Below, piece by piece: positions 8,078 through 18,401 of a stretch of DNA of 64,000 bases. The DNA is from a bacterium (GTDB lineage Bacteria; Bacillota; Bacilli; Lactobacillales; Streptococcaceae). The stretch covers positions 148,685 to 212,684 of the forward strand of contig CAJNCS010000005.1 of assembly GCA_905221325.1 (NCBI GenBank). The letters are read 5' to 3'. The position numbers and the translations under genes were made by a program. The notes under the pieces are model-generated. The model did not search any database, had not been told where the DNA came from, and was given only the letters and a program-made list of their open reading frames with translations. Each line of letters opens with the position of its first letter. Position 1 is the first letter of the stretch.

Positions 8078-10612
8078 ATGACGACAGAAAAACTATCACC
8101 TGGTATGCAGCAGTATGTGGATATTAAAAAGCAATATCCAGATGCTTTTTTGCTCTTTCGGATGGGTGATTTTTATGAGCTGTTTTATGAAGATGCGGTC
8201 AATGCGGCGCAGATTTTAGAGATTTCACTGACTAGTCGTAATAAAAATGCGGACAATCCGATTCCTATGGCGGGAGTTCCTTATCATTCTGCCCAACAGT
8301 ATATCGATGTTCTGATTGAGCAGGGCTACAAGGTGGCTATTGCCGAGCAGATGGAGGATCCCAAACAAGCGGTTGGGGTGGTTAAGCGCGAGGTGGTTCA
8401 GGTCATCACACCTGGAACGGTCGTCGATAGCAGTAAGCCGGATAGTCAGAACAACTTTCTGGTTGCTCTAGATCGTGACGGCAATCAATTTGGCCTAGCT
8501 TATATGGACCTGGTGACGGGTGATTTTTATGTGACGGGTTTATTAGATTTCACGCTGGTTTGTGGGGAAATCCGTAATCTCAAGGCGCGAGAAGTGGTGC
8601 TGGGTTATGACTTGTCTGAGGAAGAAGAACAAATCCTCAGTCGTCAGATGAATCTGGTGCTTTCCTATGAGAAAGAAGGCTTTGAGGATGTCCATTTACT
8701 GGATCCACGACTGGCAGCTGTGGAGCAAGCGGCAGCTAGTAAGCTGCTCCAGTATATTCATCGGACCCAGATGCGGGAATTGAATCACCTCAAACCAGTT
8801 ATCCGCTATGAAATTAAAGATTTCTTGCAGATGGACTATGCGACCAAGGCCAGTCTGGATTTGGTTGAGAATGCCCGTTCAGGCAAGAAGCAAGGCAGTC
8901 TTTTCTGGCTTTTGGATGAAACCAAAACGGCTATGGGCATGCGGCTCTTGCGTTCTTGGATCCATCGTCCCTTGATTGATAAGGAGCGAATCATCCAACG
9001 TCAAGAGGTGGTGCAGGTCTTTCTTGACCACTTCTTTGAGCGCAGTGATTTGACAGACAGTCTCAAAGGCGTTTATGACATCGAACGTTTGGCTAGTCGA
9101 ATTTCCTTTGGTAAGACCAATCCCAAGGATCTCTTGCAGTTGGCGACCACCTTATCCAGTGTGCCACGGATTCGAGCGATTTTAGAGGCAATGGAGCAAC
9201 CTGCTCTGCCCTATCTTATCGAACAATTGGATGGAATCCCTGAGTTGGAGAGTTTGATTAGCGCAGCGATTGCTCCTGAAGCTCCTCACGTGATTACGGA
9301 AGGCGGCATTATCCGTACGGGATTTGATGAGACCTTGGATAAATACCGCCGAGTGCTCAGAGAGGGGACTAGCTGGATTGCTGAAATTGAGGCTAAAGAG
9401 AGAGAAAGCTCTGGCATCAGCACGCTTAAGATTGACTACAATAAAAAGGATGGTTACTATTTCCATGTGACCAATTCGCAGCTGGGAAATGTGCCAGCCC
9501 ACTTTTTCCGCAAGGCAACGCTGAAAAACTCAGAACGCTTTGGTACTGAGGAATTGGCCCGTATCGAGGGGGATATGCTGGAGGCGCGTGAGAAGTCAGC
9601 CAACCTAGAATATGAAATCTTTATGCGCATCCGTGAGGAAGTCAGCAAGTATATACAGCGTTTGCAGGCTCTAGCCCAAGGAATTGCCACAGTTGACGTC
9701 TTGCAAAGTCTCGCAGTTGTGGCTGAAACCCAGCATTTGATCCGACCTGAGTTTGGAGAGGATTCACAAATCGATATCCAAAAGGGACGCCATGCTGTCG
9801 TTGAAAAGGTCATGGGAGCTCAGACCTACATTCCAAATAGTATCCAGATGGCAGAAGATACCAGCATTCAACTGATTACAGGACCCAACATGAGCGGGAA
9901 GTCTACCTATATGCGTCAGTTAGCCATGACGGCGGTTATGGCCCAGCTAGGCTCGTATGTGCCGGCAGAAAGCGCCCATTTGCCTATCTTCGATGCCATC
10001 TTTACCCGTATCGGAGCAGCAGATGACTTGGTTTCAGGTCAATCAACCTTTATGGTAGAGATGATGGAGGCCAACAATGCCATTTCGCATGCGACCAAGG
10101 ACTCACTCATTCTCTTCGATGAGTTAGGACGAGGAACTGCAACTTATGACGGGATGGCTCTGGCTCAGTCCATCATCGAATACATCCATGAGCATATCGG
10201 AGCCAAGACCCTCTTTGCGACCCACTATCATGAGTTGACCAGTCTGGAGTCCAGTTTGGAACACTTGGTCAATGTCCACGTGGCAACCTTGGAGCAGGAT
10301 GGGCAGGTCACCTTCCTTCACAAGATCGAACCAGGACCAGCTGACAAATCCTACGGTATCCATGTTGCTAAGATTGCTGGTTTACCAGCAGAACTTTTAG
10401 CAAGAGCGGATAAGATTTTGAAACAACTGGAGAGTCAAGGGACGGAAAGTCCTGCTCCGATGAGGCAAACAAGTGCTGTTACTGAACAGATGTCACTCTT
10501 TGATGCGCCTGAAGAGCATCCTATCCTAGCAGAATTAGCTAAACTGGATGTATACAATATGACACCTATGCAGGCTATGAATGTCTTAGTCGAGTTTAAA
10601 CAAAAATTATAA
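8078..10612 (+). CDS. mutS: DNA mismatch repair protein MutS (HexA)
   Basis: Mismatch-recognition ATPase, 844 aa, the length of pneumococcal HexA. The mismatch-reading Phe-Tyr-Glu is in [10 protein letters not shown] near the N terminus; Walker A is [13 protein letters not shown], Walker [16 protein letters not shown], and the STFMVEM segment of the ABC signature is present. The start was set at 8078 ([12 protein letters not shown]) because AAGGAGAG lies 8 bases upstream; an in-frame extension to 8039 has no RBS. The gene follows argR and lies about 1.1 kb before mutL, so both mismatch-repair partners are in one neighbourhood. Confidence 0.97.
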   Translation: MTTEKLSPGMQQYVDIKKQYPDAFLLFRMGDFYELFYEDAVNAAQILEISLTSRNKNADNPIPMAGVPYHSAQQYIDVLIEQGYKVAIAEQMEDPKQAVGVVKREVVQVITPGTVVDSSKPDSQNNFLVALDRDGNQFGLAYMDLVTGDFYVTGLLDFTLVCGEIRNLKAREVVLGYDLSEEEEQILSRQMNLVLSYEKEGFEDVHLLDPRLAAVEQAAASKLLQYIHRTQMRELNHLKPVIRYEIKDFLQMDYATKASLDLVENARSGKKQGSLFWLLDETKTAMGMRLLRSWIHRPLIDKERIIQRQEVVQVFLDHFFERSDLTDSLKGVYDIERLASRISFGKTNPKDLLQLATTLSSVPRIRAILEAMEQPALPYLIEQLDGIPELESLISAAIAPEAPHVITEGGIIRTGFDETLDKYRRVLREGTSWIAEIEAKERESSGISTLKIDYNKKDGYYFHVTNSQLGNVPAHFFRKATLKNSERFGTEELARIEGDMLEAREKSANLEYEIFMRIREEVSKYIQRLQALAQGIATVDVLQSLAVVAETQHLIRPEFGEDSQIDIQKGRHAVVEKVMGAQTYIPNSIQMAEDTSIQLITGPNMSGKSTYMRQLAMTAVMAQLGSYVPAESAHLPIFDAIFTRIGAADDLVSGQSTFMVEMMEANNAISHATKDSLILFDELGRGTATYDGMALAQSIIEYIHEHIGAKTLFATHYHELTSLESSLEHLVNVHVATLEQDGQVTFLHKIEPGPADKSYGIHVAKIAGLPAELLARADKILKQLESQGTESPAPMRQTSAVTEQMSLFDAPEEHPILAELAKLDVYNMTPMQAMNVLVEFKQKL

Positions 10613-10615
10613 AAA

Positions 10616-10648
10616 GAATCCCACTCTCGCCTTTGTGAGTGGGATTTC
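10616..10648. terminator. Bidirectional terminator between mutS and the DUF3021 gene
   Basis: AATCCCACTC / GAGTGGGATT 10-bp stem with 10-nt loop and flanking T/A-rich runs; placed between converging genes. Confidence 0.8.
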
Positions 10649-10652
10649 TCTA

Positions 10653-11111
10653 TTACTTTTTATGAGCCAAGAGTTGATTGATGTGGTCTACTTTTTTAGC
10701 TTCTCTTTTATAGAGAATAGCCCAGATGATGAGGTAGACAATCGCAAACTCTGGAATGAGCTGGAGATAGAAGGTCCAGTGGAAGGGAAACCAACCAGCC
10801 AGAGTTGCCAGTGGGATAAATCCAGCCAGCATGAGGAAGAAATGGGAAAGTGTGGCACGGAGCAAGCTCCAGTCACGGCTGAATAATCGCTTGCCAAAGC
10901 TAAAGAGAACGCCGATAGCTGACCAGATAATCGTGCAGTAGAGCAAGACCAGGGCACCATGAACCTGATGTTGAACCATCACTTGGCCGATAAGAGACTC
11001 GGGACTCAGTGGGGCATAGGTATTTGGTGCATAAATGAGTGAAAAAAGGATAGAGAGGATGAGGCCGATAAGTACACCAGCGGCTGCATCGTGAAAGATT
11101 TGTTTTTTCAT
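10653..11111 (-). CDS. DUF3021 four-TM membrane protein
   Basis: 152-aa protein with four predicted membrane helices (about 12-30, 48-70, 85-108, 115-135). DUF3021 proteins are typically encoded next to a small LytTR DNA-binding protein, exactly as here: the upstream gene overlaps it by four bases (ATGA). In streptococci such membrane proteins act as inhibitors of the cognate LytTR regulator (LytTR regulatory systems); that role is taken from the family. A terminator shared with mutS follows. Confidence 0.85.
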   Translation of the reverse strand: MKKQIFHDAAAGVLIGLILSILFSLIYAPNTYAPLSPESLIGQVMVQHQVHGALVLLYCTIIWSAIGVLFSFGKRLFSRDWSLLRATLSHFFLMLAGFIPLATLAGWFPFHWTFYLQLIPEFAIVYLIIWAILYKREAKKVDHINQLLAHKK

Positions 11112-11548
11112 AGTTCTAATTTCTCCTTGATGGTTTTTAGGTAGCGGCGTGAAGAGTAGGTGAAGCTTTCGTTTTTTAAGAAAATTTCAACCAGACCGTT
11201 GGGCGTGAGCTTGAGATGAGAGATGGAGTCGATATTGACGATTTCAGATTGGGAAATTTGGATAAAAGTGGTCGGTAGCATTTCAAGAACTTGATAGAGT
11301 CGCAAATCAATGCTGTAGGTCTGAGATGCAGTTTCTGCTAGAACCTTTCGATTCTCGATATAGAAGCGTTGAATCTTGCCAATTTCAACTAGATAGACCT
11401 GACCATCAATCTTTCCTTTGATTGTTTCTTTTTGGTCAAGATTTTCAGCAAATTCGATGACTTTTTGGACTTTTTTGGTTTCTTGAGGTGCTTGGACAAT
11501 CAGCTTTTCTTCCTTGTACGTCTCCTTAATCTGTAGTTCTACTTTCAT
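11108..11548 (-). CDS. LytTR-domain transcriptional regulator
   Basis: 146 aa. The C-terminal 100 residues form a LytTR DNA-binding domain (QVLEMLPTTFIQISQSEIVN and YLKTIKEKL); there is no receiver domain, so it is not a classic response regulator. It is paired and overlapping with the DUF3021 membrane protein, which probably controls its activity. Inserted on the opposite strand between mutS and mutL. RBS AAGGAGAGA precedes the ATG. The target is probably its own promoter and perhaps distant genes; nothing in the window identifies it. Confidence 0.88.
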   Translation of the reverse strand: MKVELQIKETYKEEKLIVQAPQETKKVQKVIEFAENLDQKETIKGKIDGQVYLVEIGKIQRFYIENRKVLAETASQTYSIDLRLYQVLEMLPTTFIQISQSEIVNIDSISHLKLTPNGLVEIFLKNESFTYSSRRYLKTIKEKLEL

Positions 11549-11697
11549 AAATTTCTCTCCTTACATTTCATACAAAATTGTGATCAATTCCTGTACATCT
11601 TTATTAAACACTATTTTACGACCCATGGCAAGGGACTTTGTCTATGTGGAGGGATTTGGCTTCTATGTGGTACAGCTTTCCTGTCCTATCTGAAATA

Positions 11698-11706
11698 TGG
11701 TATAAT
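11698..11706 (+). promoter_or_regulatory. Extended -10 promoter for mutL
   Basis: TGgTATAAT, about 48 bases before the mutL ATG; no strong -35, as is common with extended -10 promoters. Confidence 0.6.
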
Positions 11707-11753
11707 AGCACTAATCAATTTCTAGGAAAATAGATACAGAAAGGGGCTGAAAG

Positions 11754-13703
11754 ATGTCTCATATTATTGAATTGCCAGAGGTGCTGGCAAACCAGATCGC
11801 GGCTGGAGAGGTCATTGAACGTCCTGCTAGTGTGGTCAAAGAATTGGTAGAAAATGCCATTGACGCTGGTTCTAGCCAGATTATCATTGAGATCGAGGAA
11901 GCTGGTCTAAAGAAAATTCAAATCACAGATAATGGTCATGGAATTGCCCACGATGAGGTGGAATTGGCCTTGCGTCGACATGCGACCAGTAAGATAAAAA
12001 ATCAAGCAGACCTCTTTCGGATTCGGACGCTCGGCTTTCGAGGTGAAGCCCTGCCCTCTATCGCTTCTGTCAGTGTCTTGACTCTGTTGACGGCGGTGGA
12101 TGGTGCGAGTTATGGGACTAGGCTAATCGCGCGTGGGGGAGAGGTTGAGGAAGTCATCCCAGCGACTAGTCCTGTAGGAACCCAGGTTTGTGTGGAGGAC
12201 CTCTTTTTCAACACACCTGCCCGTCTCAAATATATGAAGAGCCAACAAGCAGAGTTGTCTCATATCATTGATATTGTCAACCGTATGGGATTGGCCCATC
12301 CTGAGATTTCTTTTAGTTTAATCAGTGATGGCAAGGAAATGACGCGGACAGCAGGGACTGGTCAACTGCGTCAAGCCATCGCAGGAATTTATGGTTTGGC
12401 GAGTGCCAAGAAGATGATTGCCATTGAGAATTCTGACCTAGATTTCGAAATTTCAGGCTTTGTGTCTCTGCCTGAGTTAACCCGAGCCAACCGCAACTAT
12501 ATCAGCCTCTTCATCAATGGGCGTTATATCAAGAACTTCCTGCTCAACCGTGCTATTCTTGACGGTTATGGAAGCAAGCTCATGGTGGGACGTTTTCCAC
12601 TAGCTGTCATTCACATCCATATCGATCCTTATCTGGCTGATGTCAATGTGCATCCAACCAAGCAAGAGGTGCGGATTTCTAAGGAAAGAGAACTAATGGC
12701 GCTGCTTTCAGAGGCCATTTCTAACAGTCTCAAAGAGCAAGCCCTGATCCCAGATGCCTTGGAAAATCTTGCCAAGTCGACCGTGCGTAATCGTCAAAAG
12801 GTAGAGCAGACCATTCTCCCACTCAAAGAAAATACGCTTTACTATGAAAAAACAGAACTCTCAAAACCTAGTCAAGCTGAGGTGGCTGATCATCAGGTTG
12901 TGTTAACTGAGGAAGGTAGGGACCTAACCCTGTTGGCCCAGGAAACCTTGGACCAGCTAACCAAGCCCGCAAAACTGCATTTTGCAGAGAGAAAGCCTAC
13001 TAACTACGACCAACTAGACCATCCAGAGTTAGATCTTGCTAGCCTCGATAAGGCTTATGATAAGCTGGAGCGAGAAGAAGCATCCAGCTTCCCAGAGTTG
13101 GAGTTTTTCGGACAAATGCATGGGACTTATCTCTTTGCCCAAGGGCGAGATGGACTTTACATCATAGACCAGCACGCGGCTCAGGAACGAGTTAAGTACG
13201 AGGAATACCGTGAAAGCATCGGCAATGTTGACCAGAGCCAGCAGCAACTCTTAGTACCTCACATCTTTGAATTTCCTGCGGATGATGCGCTTCGTCTCAA
13301 GGAAAGAATGCCTCTTTTAGAGGAAGTAGGCGTCTTTCTAGCAGAGTACGGAGAAAATCAATTCATCCTGCGTGAACATCCTATTTGGATGGCAGAGGAG
13401 GAAATCGAGTCTGGCATTTATGAAATGTGCGACATGCTGCTCTTGACCAAGGAAGTTTCTATCAAGAAATACCGAGCAGAGCTGGCTATCATGATGTCTT
13501 GCAAGCGGTCTATCAAGGCCAACCATCGTATTGATGACCATTCAGCTAGGCAACTCCTCTATCAGCTCTCTCAATGTGATAACCCCTACAACTGTCCCCA
13601 CGGACGTCCTGTTTTGGTGCATTTTACCAAGTCGGATATGGAAAAGATGTTCCGACGTATTCAGGAAAATCACACCAGTCTCCGTGAGTTGGGGAAATAT
13701 TAA
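11754..13703 (+). CDS. mutL: DNA mismatch repair protein MutL (HexB)
   Basis: 649-aa GHKL ATPase that couples MutS recognition to downstream repair. N-terminal ATP-binding motifs: [11 protein letters not shown] (motif I), DNGHGI (motif II) and GFRGEAL (motif III). The C-terminal domain carries [13 protein letters not shown], the metal-binding endonuclease motif found in MutL of bacteria lacking MutH, together with [11 protein letters not shown] and CPHGRP, so it is likely a nicking MutL. RBS AAAGGGGC precedes the ATG. A terminator hairpin and a BOX element follow. Confidence 0.97.
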   Translation: MSHIIELPEVLANQIAAGEVIERPASVVKELVENAIDAGSSQIIIEIEEAGLKKIQITDNGHGIAHDEVELALRRHATSKIKNQADLFRIRTLGFRGEALPSIASVSVLTLLTAVDGASYGTRLIARGGEVEEVIPATSPVGTQVCVEDLFFNTPARLKYMKSQQAELSHIIDIVNRMGLAHPEISFSLISDGKEMTRTAGTGQLRQAIAGIYGLASAKKMIAIENSDLDFEISGFVSLPELTRANRNYISLFINGRYIKNFLLNRAILDGYGSKLMVGRFPLAVIHIHIDPYLADVNVHPTKQEVRISKERELMALLSEAISNSLKEQALIPDALENLAKSTVRNRQKVEQTILPLKENTLYYEKTELSKPSQAEVADHQVVLTEEGRDLTLLAQETLDQLTKPAKLHFAERKPTNYDQLDHPELDLASLDKAYDKLEREEASSFPELEFFGQMHGTYLFAQGRDGLYIIDQHAAQERVKYEEYRESIGNVDQSQQQLLVPHIFEFPADDALRLKERMPLLEEVGVFLAEYGENQFILREHPIWMAEEEIESGIYEMCDMLLLTKEVSIKKYRAELAIMMSCKRSIKANHRIDDHSARQLLYQLSQCDNPYNCPHGRPVLVHFTKSDMEKMFRRIQENHTSLRELGKY

Positions 13704-13740
13704 AATATAAAAAACTTTTGTGGAAAGTTTTCAAAATCAG

Positions 13741-13790
13741 AAAAACGCATAAAATCAGGTGTTCAAAAACCTTGATTCTATGCGTTTTAT
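13741..13790 (+). terminator. Terminator after mutL
   Basis: AAAACGCATA...ATCA paired with TGAT...TATGCGTTTT around an A/C-rich loop, ending in TTTTA. Confidence 0.7.
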
Positions 13791-13815
13791 CATGGAAATA
13801 TTTACTTTTTTCCAA

Positions 13816-13928
13816 GTACTCTTTGAAAAGCTCGTCAAACCACATCAGCTTCGCCTGTAATCTCAAAGCTGTTCTTTGAGCAACCTACTGCTGGCTTCCT
13901 AGTTCGCTCTATGATTTTCATAGAGTAT
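13816..13928. repeat. Degenerate BOX element (boxA-boxC)
   Basis: Starts GTACTCTTTGAAAAGCTC, continues with CAAACCACATCAGCTTCGCC (boxA) and TTTGAGCAACCTACTGCTGG, and ends CATAGAGTA (boxC). Several bases differ from the usual BOX consensus, and a boxB module is absent. Fills the gap between mutL and ribH. Confidence 0.8.
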
Positions 13929-13979
13929 AAAATTGAGATTTCGCTTAGTTTCTTTATTCGCCTAAAAGTAGAGTCTGTT

Positions 13980-14447
13980 CTATGCGTCTAATGTGCGAAT
14001 TAGGTTGACCATTTCAATAGCTGCTTGTGCACACTCAGAACCCTTATTTCCTGCTTTGGTGCCAGCTCGTTCTATGGCTTGTTCAATTGTATCTGTCGTT
14101 AGCACACCAAACATAACTGGGATTTCGCTATTTAAACTGATTTGGGCGATTCCCTTAGATACCTCGCTACATACATAATCATAATGACTTGTACTACCTC
14201 TAATGACAGCTCCCAAGCAGATAATTGCATCATATTTTTTACTTTTTGCCATTTTTGATGCAATCAGTGGTATTTCAAAAGCTCCTGGAACCCAGGCTAC
14301 CTCAATATCTTTCTCATTTACATTCTCTCTTTTGAGATTATCTAGTGCTCCAGATAATAATTTTGAAGTTATAAATTCATTAAATCTCGCTACAACAATA
14401 CCGATTTTAATATTGTTCGCTACTAAATTACCTTCATAAGTGTTCAT
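13980..14447 (-). CDS. ribH: 6,7-dimethyl-8-ribityllumazine synthase
   Basis: 155 aa, the normal size. Condenses 3,4-dihydroxy-2-butanone-4-phosphate with the ribityl-aminouracil to give lumazine, the penultimate step of riboflavin synthesis; family members form 60-subunit capsids. Motifs: [39 protein letters not shown] (with catalytic His) and GSECAQAA. Last gene of the rib operon, starting right after the ribBA stop. Confidence 0.97.
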   Translation of the reverse strand: MNTYEGNLVANNIKIGIVVARFNEFITSKLLSGALDNLKRENVNEKDIEVAWVPGAFEIPLIASKMAKSKKYDAIICLGAVIRGSTSHYDYVCSEVSKGIAQISLNSEIPVMFGVLTTDTIEQAIERAGTKAGNKGSECAQAAIEMVNLIRTLDA

Positions 14448-15653
14448 TTATTTTTCCTCCATATTTAAAATGTGACCCATTCGATTTTTCTTTGTTTCTA
14501 AATAAAAACTATCGTAAGGATTGGCTTCTATTTCGATTGGTATTCTACTGGAAATGGTAATTCCATATTTTTCTAACTGTTCAACCTTGTCAGGATTATT
14601 TGTCAGTAAATGTAGTGACTGTAGTCCCAGGTCTTTAAGCATTTGTGCTCCAATGTGATATTCTCTTAAATCACCTTCAAAGCCTAATGCAAGATTGGCA
14701 TCAAGCGTATCCATTCCTTGATCTTGTAAATGATAGGCTTTTAATTTATTGATAAGTCCAATTCCTCGTCCCTCCTGTCGCAAGTAAAGTAAGACACCCG
14801 AACCATTCTCAGCAATCATTTTCATAGCTTTATCGAATTGCTGTCCACAATCGCAACGTAAAGAGCCTAAAACATCTCCTGTTAAACATTCAGAGTGGAC
14901 CCGACATAATACATTGGCTTCATCCTCTATATTTCCCATAATAAGAGCAAGATGATGTTCCCCATTTAGTTTATCTATGTAGCTAATTGCTTTAAAATTA
15001 CCGTATCTAGTAGGCATATTGACAGTTGAAACTCGTTCTACCAGCTGATCATATACTTTTCTATATTCTTGTAATTCTTTGATGGTGATTAGTGGGATCT
15101 TGTGTTTCTTCGAGAACTGAATTAAATCATCTGTTCTCATCATTTTGCCATCATGATTCATTATTTCACAACATAGGCCACACTCTTTTAGTCCTGCTAA
15201 TTTTAATAGATCAACAGTTGCTTCTGTGTGTCCATTTCTTTCTAGAACACCACCATTTTTCGCAATTAAAGGAAACATATGTCCTGGCCTGCGAAAATCA
15301 GAGGGTCTTATATCTTCAGCTACACACATACGTGCGGTCAGTCCTCTTTCCTCGGCAGAAATACCTGTGGTCGTTTCTTTATAATCAATTGAAACTGTAA
15401 AAGCAGTCTTATGATTATCTGTATTGTGTTCAACCATAGGTGAAAGCATTAATTGATTAGCTAAACTTTCGCTCATAGGCATACAAATTAATCCTTTGGC
15501 ATAAGTAGCCATGAAATTAACATTTTCTGTTGTAGCTGCTTGTGCGGAACAAATTAAGTCTCCTTCGTTTTCTCTATCCTTGTCGTCTATAACAAGAACA
15601 AGTCGTCCCTTCTGCAATGCTTCTAATGCTTCTTGTATTTTTCGATATTCCAT
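14448..15653 (-). CDS. ribBA: Bifunctional DHBP synthase / GTP cyclohydrolase II
   Basis: 401 aa from the chosen start (MEYRKIQEALEALQ), which has AAAGGAT upstream; the frame stays open to 15683, ten codons earlier. The N-terminal half is 3,4-dihydroxy-2-butanone-4-phosphate synthase (VIDDKDRENEGDLI, HTEATVDLLKLAG). The C-terminal half is GTP cyclohydrolase II with zinc-binding Cys in RVHSECLTGDVLGSLRCDC and the catalytic YLRQEGRGIGL. It supplies both branches of riboflavin synthesis. Third gene of ribD-ribE-ribBA-ribH. Confidence 0.96.
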   Translation of the reverse strand: MEYRKIQEALEALQKGRLVLVIDDKDRENEGDLICSAQAATTENVNFMATYAKGLICMPMSESLANQLMLSPMVEHNTDNHKTAFTVSIDYKETTTGISAEERGLTARMCVAEDIRPSDFRRPGHMFPLIAKNGGVLERNGHTEATVDLLKLAGLKECGLCCEIMNHDGKMMRTDDLIQFSKKHKIPLITIKELQEYRKVYDQLVERVSTVNMPTRYGNFKAISYIDKLNGEHHLALIMGNIEDEANVLCRVHSECLTGDVLGSLRCDCGQQFDKAMKMIAENGSGVLLYLRQEGRGIGLINKLKAYHLQDQGMDTLDANLALGFEGDLREYHIGAQMLKDLGLQSLHLLTNNPDKVEQLEKYGITISSRIPIEIEANPYDSFYLETKKNRMGHILNMEEK

Positions 15654-15672
15654 TGACTGATTATCCTTTCTG

Positions 15673-16308
15673 CTAAAATCCATTTTGATATAATAGTTCC
15701 TTCGATATTTCTGATTTTGTAGAGTTGTCCATCAGTTTTTGCACATATTTACCTAAGATATCATTTTCAAGATTTACTGTACTCCCGACTTGTTTACTCT
15801 TAAGAATGGTTTGTTCCAAGGTATGAGGGATAACAGATACTGAAAAGTTTAGTTTGGAGACTTTAGCGACAGTCAGACTAATGCCGTCAATTGTAATAGA
15901 TCCTTTTTCAACTATTAAATCTAAAATTTCTTTTTTTGTGTTGATTTGATACCATACAGCATTATCATCTTTTTTTATTGACGAGATTTTTCCTGTACCA
16001 TCAATGTGTCCTGTAACGACGTGACCTCCAAGTCGACCGTTGACAGATAAGGCTCTTTCTAGATTTACCTCACTTCCATGTTTTAATAGAGTAAGAGCTG
16101 TTCGACTCCATGTTTCATTCATTACATCAACTGTAAAGGCTTGATGATTGAAATGAGTAACTGTAAGACAGATACCATTTACTGCTATACTATCGCCTAA
16201 ATGGATATCGGTTAATATTTTTGAGGCTTTAATCGATAGTTTACAATTACGAGAATTTTTCTCTATTCTTTCAACTTTTCCGATTTCTTCAATTATTCCT
16301 GTGAACAT
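15673..16308 (-). CDS. ribE: Riboflavin synthase alpha subunit
   Basis: 211 aa. Dismutates two lumazines to riboflavin plus aminouracil. Two tandem lumazine-binding barrels are visible, the first starting MFTGIIEEIGKVERIE with GDSIAVNGICLTVT, the second around 98-190 with GSITIDGISLTVA. The start overlaps the ribD stop by 16 bases, indicating translational coupling. The C-terminal tail (about 190-211, STKSEISKELLYQNGF) is variable in the family. Confidence 0.96.
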   Translation of the reverse strand: MFTGIIEEIGKVERIEKNSRNCKLSIKASKILTDIHLGDSIAVNGICLTVTHFNHQAFTVDVMNETWSRTALTLLKHGSEVNLERALSVNGRLGGHVVTGHIDGTGKISSIKKDDNAVWYQINTKKEILDLIVEKGSITIDGISLTVAKVSKLNFSVSVIPHTLEQTILKSKQVGSTVNLENDILGKYVQKLMDNSTKSEISKELLYQNGF

Positions 16309-17393
16309 GGGTAAATCACTTCACTTTCTATGAGATAGTCATCTCCTATTTGAGAAAAAGCATAAGGTTTCAGCATAATAGCGTCATTGGGTAAGGAAAC
16401 ACCTTCACCTCCGACAGGAAACTTGGCACTGCCTCCAAAAATTTTTGGTGCAATGTATATTTTTAGCTCATCAATAATTTGTTGTTCCAAAGCACTCCAA
16501 TTCATTAGACTGCCCCCTTCTAGAAGTAGGCTATCAATCTGCATGTTTCCTAGATGTTGCATTAAACTCGATAAGTCTATATGATTGCCTTTTTTCTTTA
16601 TTGAAAGTATTTCACAGCCATGATTTTGATATAGCTTCATTTTATTTTTGTCTTCAGAGGAAGTAGCAATATAAGTTTTAATATCATTTGCTGTTTTTAC
16701 GATTTTAGAGGTAAGAGGAGTTCGTAAATGTGTATCGCATATGATGCGGACAGGATTTTTCCCTTCCTCCAATCTACATGTCAGCAAAGGATCGTCTTGA
16801 ATAACAGTATTGACTCCTACCATAATCGCACTAACATGGTGTCGTAACTGATGCACATGCTTTCTTGCCTCTTCTCCAGTAATCCATTTGGATTGATTTG
16901 TTTTAGTGGCTATTTTTCCATCCATTGTCATTGCATATTTCATAAAAACATAGGGGACATGCTGGGTAATGTACTTTCTAAAACTTTTTATTAAGTTAAG
17001 ACACTCATTTTCTAAAACTCCAACAGTAACTTGAAGATTATTTTCCTCAAGTATCTTTACTCCTTTTCCAGATACAATAGGATTACAGTCTAGGCTTCCA
17101 ATGACTACTCTTGTAATACCACTATCGATTATAGCATCTATACAAGGAGGTGTTTTCCCAAAGTGACAACAGGGTTCAAGTGTTACATAAAGCGTTGCTC
17201 CGACAGGGGATTCTCTACAGTTTTTAAGAGCATTTCTCTCAGCATGTGGGCCGCCAAAAAACTCATGATATCCTTGTCCGATAATGTGATTATCTTTTAC
17301 AATAACTGCGCCGACCATAGGATTAGGATTGACGTAACCAGCTCCTTTTTGTGCCAGTTTTATTGCTAATTTCATATATTCTGAGTCGCTCAT
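16293..17393 (-). CDS. ribD: Riboflavin biosynthesis deaminase/reductase RibD
   Basis: 366 aa, bifunctional. The N-terminal deaminase (1-145) has zinc ligands in GGPHAERNAL and EPCCHFGKTPPC; the C-terminal reductase (146-366) has the NADPH-binding stretch MTMDGKIATKTNQSKWIT and LLEGGSLMNWS. First gene of the rib operon. GGAGG lies seven bases before the ATG and is immediately preceded by the U tract of a second terminator hairpin in the FMN leader. Expression should fall when FMN is abundant. Confidence 0.96.
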   Translation of the reverse strand: MSDSEYMKLAIKLAQKGAGYVNPNPMVGAVIVKDNHIIGQGYHEFFGGPHAERNALKNCRESPVGATLYVTLEPCCHFGKTPPCIDAIIDSGITRVVIGSLDCNPIVSGKGVKILEENNLQVTVGVLENECLNLIKSFRKYITQHVPYVFMKYAMTMDGKIATKTNQSKWITGEEARKHVHQLRHHVSAIMVGVNTVIQDDPLLTCRLEEGKNPVRIICDTHLRTPLTSKIVKTANDIKTYIATSSEDKNKMKLYQNHGCEILSIKKKGNHIDLSSLMQHLGNMQIDSLLLEGGSLMNWSALEQQIIDELKIYIAPKIFGGSAKFPVGGEGVSLPNDAIMLKPYAFSQIGDDYLIESEVIYPCSQE

Positions 17394-17405
17394 CTCACTA
17401 CCTCC

Positions 17406-17446
17406 AAAAAAAGTATACCTTGAATAGGGGACTATTCAAGGCATAC
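17406..17446 (-). terminator. Second terminator hairpin of the rib leader, next to the ribD RBS
   Basis: On the minus strand, 15-nt arms (one mismatch) at 17446-17432 and 17427-17413 with a 4-nt loop, followed by seven U that abut GGAGG of ribD. A complete intrinsic terminator by shape. Confidence 0.75.
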
Positions 17447-17466
17447 AAAAGAGAACTTATGCGATT

Positions 17467-17507
17467 AACAAAAATGCTCTGAAATGACAAGTAATCATTT
17501 CAGAGCA
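17467..17507 (-). terminator. FMN riboswitch expression-platform terminator
   Basis: On the minus strand TGCTCTGAAATGA / TCATTTCAGAGCA, 13 perfect bp with a 7-nt loop, followed by UUUUUGUU; 25 bases after the aptamer. Confidence 0.88.
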
Positions 17508-17531
17508 CGCAAAAAGCACAAATATACTTTC

Positions 17532-17638
17532 ATCTTCTTTCATCCAGACTATACTGTCGGCTTTGGAATTTCACCAAATCATGCCTTTCGGCTCGTGGGC
17601 TATACCACCGGTAGGGAATTGCACCCTGCCCTGAAGAT
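17532..17638 (-). ncRNA. FMN riboswitch (RFN element)
   Basis: On the minus strand it begins ATCTTCAGGGCAGGGTG and ends GGATGAAAGAAGAT, with the conserved CCCTACCGGTGGTAT, AGCCCACGAGCC and AGTCTGGATGAAAG segments; the ATCTTC/GAAGAT ends form P1. FMN binding is expected to favour the downstream terminator and switch off ribD-E-BA-H. Confidence 0.97.
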
Positions 17639-17657
17639 AGTTATTCAATTACAGATG

Positions 17658-17686
17658 ATTATAGTACTTAATTTTGAATATGTCAA
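17658..17686 (-). promoter_or_regulatory. rib operon promoter
   Basis: On the minus strand TTGACA, 17 bases, TATAAT: exact consensus, just upstream of the FMN aptamer. Confidence 0.9.
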
Positions 17687-17759
17687 CAGATAAATACAGA
17701 TTATTTTTGATATACTGTGTTTGTGATAATCGATTCTCGCTCCTCGGATAAAGAAAATA

Positions 17760-17768
17760 TGATATACT
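17760..17768 (+). promoter_or_regulatory. Extended -10 promoter for ruvA
   Basis: TGaTATACT, 30 bases before the ruvA ATG, with RBS AAAAGGAAAA between. Confidence 0.6.
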
Positions 17769-17798
17769 AGATAGGCAAATTAAGAGAAAAGGAAAACT

Positions 17799-18392
17799 AT
17801 GTACGAATATTTAAAAGGAATCATTACTAAAATCACTGCTAAATACATTGTCCTAGAGGCGAACGGTATCGGTTATATCTTGCATGTAGCCAATCCCTAT
17901 GCTTACTCAGGCCAGGTCAATCAAGAAACCCAAATTTATGTGCACCAAGTTGTCCGTGAGGATGCTCATCTGCTCTATGGCTTTCGCTCAGAAGATGAGA
18001 AGAAACTCTTTCTTAGTCTGATCTCGGTCTCTGGGATTGGTCCTGTATCAGCTCTTGCTATCATCGCAGCCGATGATAATGCTGGCTTGGTTCAGGCGAT
18101 TGAGACTAAGAACATCACCTACTTGACCAAGTTCCCTAAAATTGGCAAGAAAACAGCCCAGCAGATGGTGCTAGACTTGGAAGGCAAGGTAGTCGTGGCT
18201 AGTGATGACCTTCCTGCTAAAGTCGCAGTGCAAGCCAGCGCTGAAAACCAAGAACTGGAAGAAGCTATGGAGGCCATGTTGGCACTGGGCTACAAGGCAA
18301 CCGAGCTCAAGAAAGTCAAGAAATTCTTTGAAGGAACGACAGATACAGCTGAGAACTATATCAAGTCAGCTCTTAAGATGTTGGTCAAATAG
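17799..18392 (+). CDS. ruvA: Holliday junction DNA helicase subunit RuvA
   Basis: 197-aa four-way-junction-binding protein that loads the RuvB motor. The OB fold is at 1-62, two HhH motifs follow ([16 protein letters not shown] and [19 protein letters not shown]), and domain III at about 150-197 contacts RuvB. ruvB is not in the window, as is usual in streptococci. Ten bases separate it from tag, so the two are co-transcribed. Confidence 0.97.
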   Translation: MYEYLKGIITKITAKYIVLEANGIGYILHVANPYAYSGQVNQETQIYVHQVVREDAHLLYGFRSEDEKKLFLSLISVSGIGPVSALAIIAADDNAGLVQAIETKNITYLTKFPKIGKKTAQQMVLDLEGKVVVASDDLPAKVAVQASAENQELEEAMEAMLALGYKATELKKVKKFFEGTTDTAENYIKSALKMLVK

Positions 18393-18401
18393 GAGAATAA
18401 T

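Noticed and set aside
13816..13928. Possible small gene between mutL and ribH
   Set aside because: The sequence is explained by a degenerate BOX repeat.
17802..17809. TACGAATA, an exact ComX-box core
   Set aside because: It lies inside the ruvA coding start (Met-Tyr-Glu-Tyr) with no T run upstream; chance match.
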